64,000 nt of DNA, from contig NZ_JAVFVT010000036.1 of NCBI RefSeq assembly GCF_030929555.1, forward strand, positions 1-64,000, read 5' to 3'. The translations under genes and the position numbers were made by a program. A model generated the notes under the pieces. The model searched no databases. It had not been told where the DNA came from and saw only the letters and a program-made list of their open reading frames with translations. Origin of the DNA: Paenibacillus sp. LHD-117 (lineage in GTDB: Bacteria > Bacillota > Bacilli > Paenibacillales > Paenibacillaceae). Positions 1-8,339 of the stretch are shown piece after piece; within the stretch, counting starts at the first letter, position 1, and each line of letters starts with the position of its first letter.

Positions 1-126
1 TACATCGATTTTTACAACACTCGGCGGATGCACAGGAATCTCGGAAAACGCTCTCCCGCCGCATTCATGGCCTGGGCCAAAACGAAGCTGCCCGCAGAAT
101 TGGAACCATACAACCGAGTCGTGTAG
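1..126 (+). CDS. IS3-family transposase OrfB, C-terminal end (partial)
   Basis: Frame 1 is open from the window edge to a TAG at 124-126, giving 41 residues that begin YIDFYNTRRMHRNLGKRSP. This is the classic end of an IS3-family DDE transposase (rve domain): the last catalytic helix region followed by the FYNxxRxHxxLGxxSP signature. The rest of the gene and the left end of the element lie outside the window. Downstream, GGGACTGTCCCC at 244-255 resembles the terminal sequence of many insertion elements and may mark the right end, but the other end cannot be checked. It is a different element from the complete IS3 copy at 44840-46121. The family is fairly certain; whether the element is intact is unknown. 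Confidence 0.75.
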   Translation, partial: YIDFYNTRRMHRNLGKRSPAAFMAWAKTKLPAELEPYNRVV

Positions 127-316
127 CCAAGAAAATGGACGAAAACTTGCGATATTTAAAGTAATACTGCAAGAAACCTTCTCTACATGGGCAAGTCTCC
201 GGATTTAGGGGGTCTAACCGGTATTTGCAATTTCAAACACGCAGGGACTGTCCCCAAGTACGAAAAAGCCGTCGAGATGCACTCGGCAGCTTTACGTTCG
301 CTTTGCACGACCGTAC

Positions 317-937
317 TTATTTTTTGAAAATACGAAGCGGTTTCCCGATCGGCAGAAACTCGCGTTCGAAATGCGTGTTGAGTACCGCCGCCGCCGAACC
401 GTAGAAGCTGAGCAGCGCGATGCCGAGTTCCGCCACCGCCGCGACTTGATGCATGAAATCGGCCGCAATGCCGAACGAATCGAACGTCAGGCCGAGGAAA
501 AGAAAATCGATCAGCACGAAGATCATGAACAATACTTTGTTCGTCTCCACCGCTCCGATGGTCATAAACAACGTAAAGATGAGGTAGCCTAGGAAAGCCA
601 TTCCAAGCTGATGTTTATCGACGCCTGCCGCCAGCGCTTCGCCGAACACGCCCTGCTGGATCATCCACGACATGGCGACCGCGAACCAGAAGAACGCATA
701 TCCGCCGAATGCCGTCGTGCCGAAAGTGTTGCCTTTCTTCGCGTCGTGGATGCAGGCGAATAATTGCGCGAACGCTCCGAGGAAGATCGCCCACGGGATA
801 ATAAACGAGGTGCCGTCCGTCCAGCCTAACTTCTGCGACGAGGCGACGAGGGTGACCATGGCGAGGCCGAACAATCCGAGCGCGCTCGGGTCAGCCGTCG
901 CGATACTGACTTGCTGATGTTCCTGTTTCACTTGCAA
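317..937 (-). CDS. GPR1/FUN34/YaaH (SatP)-family acetate/succinate uptake protein
   Basis: This is an integral membrane protein of about 206 residues with six predicted hydrophobic segments. Near the N-terminus is DPSALGLFGLAM, the family's (N/D)P-x-x-LGL signature. Characterised relatives (E. coli SatP, yeast Ady2) form hexameric channels for acetate and succinate. A longer frame opens at 991, but the start chosen is the TTG at 937, which has AAGGAG seven bases upstream and places the signature close to the N-terminus. It stands alone on the minus strand with no partner gene. Other family members carry ammonium or other small carboxylates, so the substrate is inferred. Confidence 0.85.
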   Translation of the reverse strand: MQVKQEHQQVSIATADPSALGLFGLAMVTLVASSQKLGWTDGTSFIIPWAIFLGAFAQLFACIHDAKKGNTFGTTAFGGYAFFWFAVAMSWMIQQGVFGEALAAGVDKHQLGMAFLGYLIFTLFMTIGAVETNKVLFMIFVLIDFLFLGLTFDSFGIAADFMHQVAAVAELGIALLSFYGSAAAVLNTHFEREFLPIGKPLRIFKK

Positions 938-1069
938 TCTTGTTCTCCTTCGATGTCGATCTAAGATGTATGAAAACACAACAGACTTCATAGTAGCACG
1001 CCGGAAGCCTCGAAGGAGAGGTCAATCGTGAAGGAATTGTGGCAACTTTGGCACTGCCGTTGTCCCTCC

Positions 1070-1717
1070 CTACCAGCGGATCCCCGAGATCGAGGCGAGC
1101 AGGTCGTCGCGGTCCGCTTCCGGCAGCGGCCATGAAGCGATCTCGGTCTTGAGTCGTTCAAGATTCGTGTACCCCTTGGCCAGCCCGTTCAGCCTTGCCG
1201 CGATCGTCGTGTCGGCCCACCCTTCGGGCCGCGACGGGAACAGGGACTCCAGCGTGGCCACGGCGTTCGGATACCGTTTTACATAATATTTTTGATGCCG
1301 CTCCTCCGCCGAATAAAACCCGGCATACGGTATAATTTCCGTATCCGGACGGCCAAGACCCATGTCACTGCGACGCCGCAATTCCGCATCGATCGCTACT
1401 TTCTGGCTATCGTCATGGTAGAAGAGCAGCGACTGGTATTGCCTGCCCTTATAGCCGTTCGTGTTGTAGGGATTATGGTTGTCCCAGAATGTTCGAAGGA
1501 TATGCTCGTAGGTGAGAATCGTTTCATCGAACTCGACCTGCAGCGTCTCCGTATGATTTCCGAGCTCCCGGTAGGTCGGGTTCAAGCTGCTGCCGCCCGC
1601 ATAACCTACACGCGTGCGAACGACACCCGGCAACGCCCCGAACCTCGCCTCCGGTCCCCAGAAGCAGCCCATCCCGAAGGTGGCGCTGCAGAATTGGGAA
1701 TCCGACTGGAACGGCAT
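1070..1717 (-). CDS. msrA: peptide-methionine (S)-S-oxide reductase MsrA
   Basis: MsrA reduces the S-epimer of methionine sulfoxide in proteins and free methionine, using thioredoxin. The catalytic signature GCFWGPE is present with Cys18 as the nucleophile, followed by the family blocks RVGYAGG, PTYREL and HTETLQVEFD. The protein has 215 residues, including a helical C-terminal extension of about 50. The only other cysteine is Cys10, and there is no C-terminal resolving CxxC, so regeneration probably uses Cys10 or is one-cysteine. The start is the ATG at 1717, whose A is also the last base of the upstream lipase stop (TAATG), suggesting translational coupling. An in-frame ATG at 1729 is inside the lipase gene and is less likely. 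Confidence 0.93.
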   Translation of the reverse strand: MPFQSDSQFCSATFGMGCFWGPEARFGALPGVVRTRVGYAGGSSLNPTYRELGNHTETLQVEFDETILTYEHILRTFWDNHNPYNTNGYKGRQYQSLLFYHDDSQKVAIDAELRRRSDMGLGRPDTEIIPYAGFYSAEERHQKYYVKRYPNAVATLESLFPSRPEGWADTTIAARLNGLAKGYTNLERLKTEIASWPLPEADRDDLLASISGIRW

Positions 1718-2568
1718 TAACCCATCCACGCCTTCAGCTCCGGCAGCGTGCGTTTCGCGTCTTCGTATCCTTGCTCGTACAACGCGCCAAGCTTCTTCGG
1801 ATCCCGCTCCATCCGGCCGACCGATAGCGTCTCTGTCGGACGAATGATGAAAGCCGCTCCTCTGCGCTCCTGTTCCGCTATGTAGGCGAGCGTTTCGTTG
1901 TAGACTTCATGCCTGCGCAGCATTGTCTCCACGAGCTTCGGATAGTTGCCGTACGCGCGGCGGACCATCCAGGCCATCCGGTTCGGCGATTTACGGTATG
2001 ATTCGTTCCGCGTCAGGATGAGGATGTTGCGCGCGTTGCCGTCCTTCTCCGCTTTCCTAAGCGGGATCGGATCGGACAAGCCGCCGTCCAGCAGCTTCCG
2101 TCCCCCGAATTCAACGATCCGCGCGATAAATGGAAGCGAGCTCGATGCCCGTAGGAGCGTTAGCAGGTCGAAGCCGGGCTCCCCTCTTTCGTAATAGACG
2201 CTTTCCCCCGTCTCGCAGTCGGTCGTCCCGACCACGTACCGTTCCGCGCTCGCTTCGAATGCCCCATAATCGAACGGAACAAGCCGGTTCGGAATCTCGT
2301 CGAAAATAAAATCCATCCCGAACATCTCTCTCTTCTTCCAGAGGTTGCTCCAAGAGATATAGCGGGGATCGCTGACATAATCTACGTTTACGGTCAGGTT
2401 GCGGCCGGCCTGCCTGGACAAGTAGCTCGCCCCCATGCATGCGCCGGCCGACACGCCGATATTGTAAGGGAAATAAAGGTCGTGCTCCATCAAACATTCG
2501 AGCACGCCTGCCGTATAAACCGCCCGCATGCCCCCGCCTTCCAAAACTAATCCGATTGTTTCCGCCAC
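1717..2568 (-). CDS. patatin-like phospholipase (YchK/YlbK type)
   Basis: This is a 283-residue serine lipase of the patatin family. It has the oxyanion-hole block GGGMR near residue 10, the nucleophile elbow GVSAG (GxSxG) and the catalytic-dyad DGG in LLDGGLSDPIPL. It has no signal peptide or membrane anchor, so it should act on lipids from the cytoplasm. A frame opens at 2613, but the start chosen is the GTG at 2568, with GGGAGGAG seven bases upstream; the remaining protein begins directly with the first family motif. It is followed by msrA with a one-base stop/start overlap, so the two are probably one transcript. The substrate is unknown. Confidence 0.88.
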   Translation of the reverse strand: MAETIGLVLEGGGMRAVYTAGVLECLMEHDLYFPYNIGVSAGACMGASYLSRQAGRNLTVNVDYVSDPRYISWSNLWKKREMFGMDFIFDEIPNRLVPFDYGAFEASAERYVVGTTDCETGESVYYERGEPGFDLLTLLRASSSLPFIARIVEFGGRKLLDGGLSDPIPLRKAEKDGNARNILILTRNESYRKSPNRMAWMVRRAYGNYPKLVETMLRRHEVYNETLAYIAEQERRGAAFIIRPTETLSVGRMERDPKKLGALYEQGYEDAKRTLPELKAWMG

Positions 2569-2773
2569 CTTGCAACTCCTCCCGCCATCATCGATCTGAT
2601 CCCTAGTATACACCTACGGCGCGCAAACGGAGAAACGCCAATCGGACTAAAAAGAGGAAGAACATCCCAAATCAGCGCGACAATTGTTCGATACATGAAC
2701 TCTTTCGGCCGAATGGACACTTTTGAGTAATTTAGGTACGTTTCGCGGATCTGCAGCGCCCGGCGAGCGCATC

Positions 2774-2808
2774 AAAAAACCAGCCCCCCGATCAAAGGAG
2801 GCTGGTTT
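2774..2808 (-). terminator. Rho-independent terminator of the kyn operon
   Basis: Read on the minus strand, AAACCAGCC and GGCTGGTTT (2777-2785 and 2800-2808) form a 9-bp perfect stem with a 14-nt loop, followed by a run of six T (2774-2779). It lies about 70 bp after the kynB stop. The interval also carries four direct copies of GCTGGTT starting at 2801, 2811, 2822 and 2833, one of which is the stem arm. Confidence 0.8.
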
Positions 2809-2876
2809 CAGCTGGTTACCGGCTGGTTTTCCGCTGGTTTTCGATTTGCGAGGAGCGAGCTATAGCTTGAGGCACC

Positions 2877-3515
2877 TTAAGCCGGATCGGCGTCCAGCGC
2901 CCGAAGCGCGGCGCGCACAGGGCTGCCGTCAGCTTCGACGAGCGGCAGCGGAAGCGCCGCCAGCTCGTAATCGCCGGGAGCGATGTGGTCCAGGACAAGC
3001 CCTTCCAGGATGTGAACCCCGTACTTCGCGAGCGCGTGATGCGCCGGCAGCTCCTTGCTGTCCAGCGGATCGACCGAAGGCAGATCCAGACCGATCAGCC
3101 GGATGCCAAGCTGCGATAAATATGCCGCAAGCCCGGGCTCCAAATGAGGAATGGCCGCCGGGAACGCGCTACGATCTTGCCAAGCATCCGTCCGGATCAA
3201 GAGTCGTCGGACTCCCGACAGGTTCATTCCAGCGATGTCGTCGATTCCGATCCGAGTCCGCCCCGGCAGATGCACGACGCGCGCATGGCCGATATACAAA
3301 TCGAGGTCGAGGTCGATGACCCGTTTCCCCCGATCGTCAAAATGATACGGCGCGTCGATATGGGTGCCGGTGTGCGTACTCATGACGACTTGGCCGACGT
3401 TGACGGACCCGCTGTCCTCCATCTTCCAAGACAAGCTGAAGGCGAACGGCGTGTCGCCCGGCCAGACCGCAATGTTCTGATCCAGCGGCTGCGAGATATC
3501 GATCCATTTGCCCAT
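2877..3515 (-). CDS. kynB: kynurenine formamidase (arylformamidase, cyclase family)
   Basis: KynB hydrolyses N-formyl-kynurenine to kynurenine and formate, the second step of tryptophan breakdown. The 212-residue protein has the metal-binding signature HTGTHIDAPYHF (HxGTHxDxPxH) near residue 48, and ends with a conserved acidic/glycine block, EGLVLDHIAPGDYEL. Its length is normal for bacterial KynB (about 205-215). It is the last gene of kynU-kynA-kynB; the gap to kynA is 34 bp and its own ATG follows a GAGGTG ribosome site. A terminator follows. Its position with KynA and KynU makes this substrate much more likely than another cyclase-family role. Confidence 0.94.
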   Translation of the reverse strand: MGKWIDISQPLDQNIAVWPGDTPFAFSLSWKMEDSGSVNVGQVVMSTHTGTHIDAPYHFDDRGKRVIDLDLDLYIGHARVVHLPGRTRIGIDDIAGMNLSGVRRLLIRTDAWQDRSAFPAAIPHLEPGLAAYLSQLGIRLIGLDLPSVDPLDSKELPAHHALAKYGVHILEGLVLDHIAPGDYELAALPLPLVEADGSPVRAALRALDADPA

Positions 3516-3549
3516 AACGATTCACCTCCTCTCAAAAAAATAAATTGTA

Positions 3550-4398
3550 TTACAGCTTCGTACGAAGACTCCACAGCTCCGGGAAGAAATGCTGATCCAG
3601 CGCCCGCTTCAAATACGTGACGCCCGACGAACCGCCCGTCCCCGTCTTGTGGCCGATGATCCGCTCGACGGTCGACATATGGTTGAAGCGCCAAAATTGC
3701 TGCTGGCTTCCGATATCGACCAGCTTCTCCGCCAGCTCGTATAGATCCCAATGCTCGTCGACGTTGCGATAGACGGTCACCCAAGCTTCTTCCACGCTGG
3801 CATTCGGTTGATAAGGCTGCGACCAATCGCGGTCCAGCGCTTCCGGGTCGACCTTGAGGCCTCGCGCCGACAGCGCGAGAATCGCCGAATCGTAGAGGCT
3901 CGGCTGATGCAGCGCTCCCAGCATGCGCCCATGCAGCTCTTGCTCGTGCTGGAACACGGAGAGCATTTGGGCGTTTTTGTTGCCCAGCATAAATTCGATC
4001 AGCCGGTTCTGATGCGACTGGAAGCCGGACGACTGGCCGAGCGACTCCCGGAAGCCCATATATTCGGCCGGCGTCAGCGTGGAGAGGACGCTCCAGGACT
4101 GAATTAATTGCTGCTGGATGCGCGACACGCGCGCGAGCATTTTGAACGACGGCTCCAGCTCGCCCTTCCGGATCGAGGCGTTCGCGGCCTCCAGCTCGTG
4201 CAGGATCAGCTTCATCCACAGCTCGCTGGCTTGATGAATAATGATAAACAACATTTCGTCGTGGTGTTCAGAGCAGCGATGCTGGCTGGACAACACCTTA
4301 TCCAGATGAAGATAATCGCCGTACGACATCGCTTTGGAGAAATCGGTGCGAATCCCCTTTTCGAGCGTTTCGCTTTTGTTTGCTTCCTGTTCGTTCAT
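3550..4398 (-). CDS. kynA: tryptophan 2,3-dioxygenase
   Basis: KynA is a cytoplasmic haem enzyme that opens the indole ring of L-tryptophan with O2 to give N-formyl-kynurenine. The 282-residue protein starts its core with YGDYLHLDKVL and has the substrate- and haem-pocket blocks SEHHDEMLFIIIHQASELW, RESLGQSSGFQSHQNR and, near the C-terminus, HKTGTGGSSGVTYL. These are all hallmark blocks of bacterial TDO. It lies between kynU (34-bp gap) and kynB (34-bp gap) in the same orientation, so all three steps to anthranilate are co-expressed. Start and length agree with the family. Confidence 0.97.
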   Translation of the reverse strand: MNEQEANKSETLEKGIRTDFSKAMSYGDYLHLDKVLSSQHRCSEHHDEMLFIIIHQASELWMKLILHELEAANASIRKGELEPSFKMLARVSRIQQQLIQSWSVLSTLTPAEYMGFRESLGQSSGFQSHQNRLIEFMLGNKNAQMLSVFQHEQELHGRMLGALHQPSLYDSAILALSARGLKVDPEALDRDWSQPYQPNASVEEAWVTVYRNVDEHWDLYELAEKLVDIGSQQQFWRFNHMSTVERIIGHKTGTGGSSGVTYLKRALDQHFFPELWSLRTKL

Positions 4399-4432
4399 GC
4401 TGCTTCGCCCCTCTCGCGGTTTCTTTCGTTCC

Positions 4433-5719
4433 TTAAGCTACGACCTCGCGTTCGTTCGAAAACCGCTCGTACTGCTTCTCGGCCATGATATCCTTCAAAA
4501 TCCGCACGACTTCCCATACCTCCGCGTAGGTCGAATACAGAGCGACCGGCGCCAGCCGGATGATATTGGGCGCACGGAAGTCCGGGATGACCCCGTTTTG
4601 CTTCAACGCCTTGCAAATCCGCGCCGCCTCCGGATGCTCGAGGCTGACATGGCCTCCGCGACGGACATCGTCCCGGGGACTTCCGATGAAGAAGCCGAAG
4701 CCGTCCAGCTCGCTGTCGATTAACGCCATCAAATATTCGGTCAGGCCGAGCGACTTGCGGCGGATCGATTCGATGCCGGCTTCCGCGAACATCTCGAGCG
4801 AGCCGAGCAGCGGCGCCAGGCTGAGCACATGTGGCGTGCCGATCTGGAACGCGCCCGCCGACTCCGCCGGCTCCAGCGTATGCGCCATGTCGAACTGCTT
4901 CTCCTTCTTGGAGCCGAACCAGCCCGCGAGCCCCGGAAGCGTACCGAAATGGCTGCGGTTCACGTACAAACCGCCGACGCTGCCCGGCCCGCCGTTCAAA
5001 TGTTTATAATTGCACCAATACGCGAAGTCTACGCCCCATTCACTGAAAGCATGAGGAACGGCGCCGACGGAATGGCAGCCGTCGAAGCCGATCGGGATGC
5101 CCTTGCGGCGCGCTTCCTCCGTCAGCCGCTTCATGTCGAGAATTTGCCCGCTCCGGTATAGCACGGTTGGCAAAACAATAAGCGCGACATCTTCGGTCAT
5201 CGCTTCAATAATGTCGTCTTCCTCCAAGAAGCGGCCGTCACGGCTCTTCACGCGGATCAAATGCGTGTCGGGATCGCACCCGCGCGCGCGAAGCTGGCTT
5301 TGCAGCGCATATATATCCGAAGGAAACGTTAATTCGTCCGCCAATATTTTGGTACGAATGCCCTCGGGTTTATAAAAGCTCGATACAAGCTGATGCAGAT
5401 TCACCGTCGTGGACCCCGTCGCGATCACTTCCTCCGGCGATGCCCCGACAAGCGGCGCAAGCATCTCTCCCACTTGCTCCGACATCGTAAACCATGGGTG
5501 GTTGCCCTGCATCCAGCCGTCGATGCCGTGTTCTCTCCAATCGGACAGCGTCTCCATGAGAGCGTGCTCTGCCCGCTTCGAGAGAAGCCCAAGCGAATTG
5601 CCGTCCATGTAGATCGAATCGGATTTGAGGTAAAACTCTGCCCGAAACCGGGAGAGCGAATCGGCTTGATCCATACGCTCGGCGTATTCTCGCGTCGATC
5701 GAAACGAACTTGCCTCCAT
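4433..5719 (-). CDS. kynU: kynureninase
   Basis: KynU is a PLP-dependent homodimeric enzyme that cleaves L-kynurenine to anthranilate and alanine. The 428-residue protein has the YMDGNSLGLL N-terminal block, GFDGCHSVGAVPH, and the PLP-lysine segment FAYWCNYKHLNGGPG with the Schiff-base lysine after the tyrosine. The length matches the family (about 405-430). It is the first gene of the operon; the ATG at 5719 is preceded by ACGGGGG. The promoter and a possible operator lie just upstream, between it and the divergent TetR gene. No 3-hydroxykynurenine branch genes are visible, so the route here ends at anthranilate and alanine. Confidence 0.97.
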   Translation of the reverse strand: MEASSFRSTREYAERMDQADSLSRFRAEFYLKSDSIYMDGNSLGLLSKRAEHALMETLSDWREHGIDGWMQGNHPWFTMSEQVGEMLAPLVGASPEEVIATGSTTVNLHQLVSSFYKPEGIRTKILADELTFPSDIYALQSQLRARGCDPDTHLIRVKSRDGRFLEEDDIIEAMTEDVALIVLPTVLYRSGQILDMKRLTEEARRKGIPIGFDGCHSVGAVPHAFSEWGVDFAYWCNYKHLNGGPGSVGGLYVNRSHFGTLPGLAGWFGSKKEKQFDMAHTLEPAESAGAFQIGTPHVLSLAPLLGSLEMFAEAGIESIRRKSLGLTEYLMALIDSELDGFGFFIGSPRDDVRRGGHVSLEHPEAARICKALKQNGVIPDFRAPNIIRLAPVALYSTYAEVWEVVRILKDIMAEKQYERFSNEREVVA

Positions 5720-5760
5720 ATGCGAACCCCCGTTTTCTCGTCAGTAGTGTTGATGAGGAG

Positions 5761-5790
5761 ATCATATCAATGAATATGACATGACGTCAA
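5761..5790 (-). promoter_or_regulatory. kynUAB promoter with overlapping palindromes
   Basis: On the minus strand TTGACG (5785-5790) and TATGAT (5761-5766) are separated by 18 bp, a good sigma-A promoter with its -10 about 42 bp upstream of the kynU ATG. An inverted repeat TCATAT-N6-ATATGA (5762-5779) covers the -10 and spacer, and the palindrome TGACGTCA (5782-5789) covers the -35. Both are placed to act as operators, plausibly for the divergent TetR protein. Confidence 0.6.
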
Positions 5791-5880
5791 TATTATTCGC
5801 CGCGGACAAAAGTGTAGATTTTTCATTGCCCGGTCGTGCCGATAATCGGTTAAAATGTAGGAAGCAGGAGGGGAAACGGA

Positions 5881-6495
5881 ATGAGCAACGTCAAAACCGA
5901 AGACAAGCGGCACTTGCGCTCTGCCGCGACGCGGCGGAAGGTGCTGGAAGCGGCCAAGGCCGTCTTCCTCGAGGAAGGCTTCCAGAAGGCGACGATCGCC
6001 CAAATGATCAAAAAAGCGGAGGTCGGCTACGGTACCGCCTACGTTCATTTTCAGGGGAAAGAAGACTTGCTTCGCGTGTTAATGGAAGATGTCATGGAGC
6101 AATTCTACCAAATCGCGGCCATCTCCTTCACTCCGAAGACGAGAGAGGAGGCGGAGCGAACCATCCACTATCAAACCCTCTCCTTCCTAACTATGGCGGA
6201 AGCCGAGCGGAACATGATGCAAATCTTCGAGCAAGCCATCGGCGTTTCGCCCGTCATCTCGGACAAGTGGAAAACGATCCGCGAGAAGTTTATCGAGCGG
6301 ATTTCGCTCGACATCGGTTATTCGCAGCGGCACGGCCTCGCCAGGACGGATGTCGACTGCGACATCATCGCGCGCAGCTGGTTTTTTACGAATGAAATGT
6401 ATCTATGGGAAATCGTGAGGGACGAGCATAAGCGCCCTGTGGAAGAAATCGCGGCAACCATTACGGCGCTCTACACGAGAGGGCTGTATCTGTAG
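5881..6495 (+). CDS. TetR/AcrR-family transcriptional regulator
   Basis: This is a 204-residue one-domain-plus-ligand-pocket repressor. Residues about 15-62 form the TetR helix-turn-helix (TRRKVLEAAKAVFLEEGF, then ATIAQMIKKAEVGYGTAYVHF). The remainder is an all-helical ligand/dimer domain with no recognised subtype. It is transcribed divergently from kynUAB across 161 bp that contain the kyn promoter and two palindromes, so it is the natural candidate to control that operon, with a tryptophan catabolite as possible inducer (inference). The ATG at 5881 follows AGGAGGGG. It could also regulate the downstream PucR-ald pair, but that gene has its own ribosome site and a 34-bp gap. Confidence 0.88.
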   Translation: MSNVKTEDKRHLRSAATRRKVLEAAKAVFLEEGFQKATIAQMIKKAEVGYGTAYVHFQGKEDLLRVLMEDVMEQFYQIAAISFTPKTREEAERTIHYQTLSFLTMAEAERNMMQIFEQAIGVSPVISDKWKTIREKFIERISLDIGYSQRHGLARTDVDCDIIARSWFFTNEMYLWEIVRDEHKRPVEEIAATITALYTRGLYL

Positions 6496-6529
6496 CACGG
6501 CAAGGCATTCTCTCCAGGAAGAAAGCGAC

Positions 6530-8221
6530 GTGTTGGCATTGAACGAAGACGAACAATTGACCGTCCAAGACATTATGGACAGGCCCGCCTTCCGGCATGC
6601 TTATCTGGCGGCGGGCGCGCAGGGGCTGCGGCGTCAGGTGCGATGGGTCCATATCATCGAAGTGATCCAGTTCGAGGAGCTGCTGCAGGGCGGCGAGATG
6701 ATCTTGACGACCGGAGCCGCGTTCAAGACGGATTCGGGGCTGTTCACCGCCTATATCGATCAGCTGGTCAAGCGGGGCGTCGCCTGCCTCTGCATCGAAA
6801 TGGGTCATTACATTACCTCGGTCCCGGAAGCTTGGATCGACTTGGCGGAATCACATGGCCTGCCCTTGATCATCTTCCCGCAGGCGGTCCGGTTCATCGA
6901 CATTACGCAGGACGTCCATGCGCAAATCATTAATCAGCATCATCATGCCCTTCAGCAATTAGAGCGGATCTCGCGCGAGTTCCACCGCATGACGTTAACG
7001 TCGCAAGGCGTAGGGCAGGTGCTTCAGCTGCTTCAGAACAGCACCGGCGCGCAAGTCGTCTATCTCCCGTCGGATAACGGGCAGCCCCACTTCGTTCCGC
7101 ATGCCGCCGGCCCGAAGGCCGCGAGGTGGCTGGAGCTGCTGGAGGGACGGCCGCTTGACAGCTTGCAGGCCGGTCCCTCCCTCTTGGAGGCGGACGGCCA
7201 AACGGTCATCATTCAGCCCGTCGGAGCAATGGGCAAAACATGGGCGCATCTCGTGCTCGCCTTTCGGCGAAAGCCTCGGCAGCAGGACTATTTGATCCTC
7301 GACTCGGCCTCCCTGTCCATCGCTCAAGATCTGCTCCGCAGACGGTATATCGAGGAACGGAAGCTGTATTCCCAGACGCTGTGGGTCGACGACCTGCTCC
7401 ATCTTCGGCTTCGGGACGAGGAACAGATTAAGGCGCTCGTCGGAACGGATTTCAAACGGTTTAACGAGCTGACCTACCGCGTCTGCCTGATCGAATTCGA
7501 GCATGAGCGCGGGAACGGCGGCGGGAATCGCGAAAGCTCCGAGACCGGCTTCGCCTCGGGCTTCGGCGAAGGCGACGAATCGTTCGGCATTCATCTGTCG
7601 CTGACGGTCCGCTCGGTGTTCGAGCAGCACGCGTTCCTCCCGCTCATCACTCTCCAGAATAACCGGCTGGTCGTGATCGCCTTCGACCAAAGCCCGTCCA
7701 AGCCGGCCAAGGAAAGGCTGCGGCGCGTGTTCGGGTCGCTGCGGGAGCTGAAGTCCGGCGAAGGCGGCAAGCCGCCCGTCATCGGCGTCGGACAACCGAA
7801 TCGCGGCTTCAGGCAAGCGTACGCCAGCTATCAGGAAGCGATTCACGCGATTTCGCTCTCCTCGACACTGCGCGAAAGCTGCCTCTTCTTCGAAGAGCTC
7901 GGCGTGTTCCGGCTTCTGTTCCATATCGCGGACAAACAAATGCTGGAGTCGTTCGTCCGAAGCTGCCTCGGGCCGCTGATCGACCACGACCGGGCGAGGG
8001 GCAGCGAGCTGCTTCGCACGCTTAAGGTGTACCTCGACCATGATGGCTCCAAACAAATCGCGGCGCAGCGGCTGTTCATCGTCCGGCAATCGCTCTATTA
8101 CCGGCTCGACCAGATCGAGGAGCTGCTGGGCGCCGACTATATGGAACCGGAGAAGAGACTCTCGCTTCAGGTGGCGATCCGAGCCTACCAGCTTTTGAAC
8201 CCGGATCAGAAGCTGGTGTGA
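6530..8221 (+). CDS. PucR-family regulator, AdeR-like activator of ald
   Basis: This is a 563-residue transcriptional regulator with the PucR N-terminal domain (about residues 10-130, beginning LTVQDIM and containing GGEMILTTGAAF), a middle GGDEF-like/GAF-like region (about 150-430) and a C-terminal PucR helix-turn-helix (about 490-550: DGSKQIAAQRLFIVRQSLYYRL, DQIEELLG). The start is the GTG at 6530, preceded by AGGAAG. It lies immediately upstream of alanine dehydrogenase in the same direction. In B. subtilis the adjacent PucR-type protein AdeR activates ald in response to alanine, and this arrangement suggests the same job. Purine or other amino-acid control cannot be excluded. Confidence 0.88.
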   Translation: MLALNEDEQLTVQDIMDRPAFRHAYLAAGAQGLRRQVRWVHIIEVIQFEELLQGGEMILTTGAAFKTDSGLFTAYIDQLVKRGVACLCIEMGHYITSVPEAWIDLAESHGLPLIIFPQAVRFIDITQDVHAQIINQHHHALQQLERISREFHRMTLTSQGVGQVLQLLQNSTGAQVVYLPSDNGQPHFVPHAAGPKAARWLELLEGRPLDSLQAGPSLLEADGQTVIIQPVGAMGKTWAHLVLAFRRKPRQQDYLILDSASLSIAQDLLRRRYIEERKLYSQTLWVDDLLHLRLRDEEQIKALVGTDFKRFNELTYRVCLIEFEHERGNGGGNRESSETGFASGFGEGDESFGIHLSLTVRSVFEQHAFLPLITLQNNRLVVIAFDQSPSKPAKERLRRVFGSLRELKSGEGGKPPVIGVGQPNRGFRQAYASYQEAIHAISLSSTLRESCLFFEELGVFRLLFHIADKQMLESFVRSCLGPLIDHDRARGSELLRTLKVYLDHDGSKQIAAQRLFIVRQSLYYRLDQIEELLGADYMEPEKRLSLQVAIRAYQLLNPDQKLV

Positions 8222-8248
8222 AAAAACATCGTCAACTTCCCTTACATT

Positions 8249-8319
8249 TTGTCTAGTGGATCGAAAAACGATTTATTTTACACTTGGAGACAAGAAAAAT
8301 AAATCCTTTTTATGGGATT
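8249..8319 (+). promoter_or_regulatory. possible ald promoter and operator
   Basis: TTGTCT (8249-8254) and TTTATT (8272-8277) are spaced by 17 bp and overlap a short inverted repeat ATCG-N5-CGAT. A second inverted repeat, AATCC-N8-GGATT, lies at 8302-8319, just before the ald ribosome site. These could be sites for the PucR-family activator. The -10 is poor, as expected for an activated promoter. Confidence 0.3.
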
Positions 8320-8339
8320 CAGAAGAGAGGGCGATTGGC

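Noticed and set aside
244..255. GGGACTGTCCCC taken as the right end of the first IS element
   Set aside because: Plausible, but the opposite end is outside the window, so no inverted repeat or target duplication can be shown.
8222..8339. Leader before ald considered as a riboswitch
   Set aside because: Only 118 bp with short inverted repeats and no terminator/antiterminator pair or known aptamer pattern.
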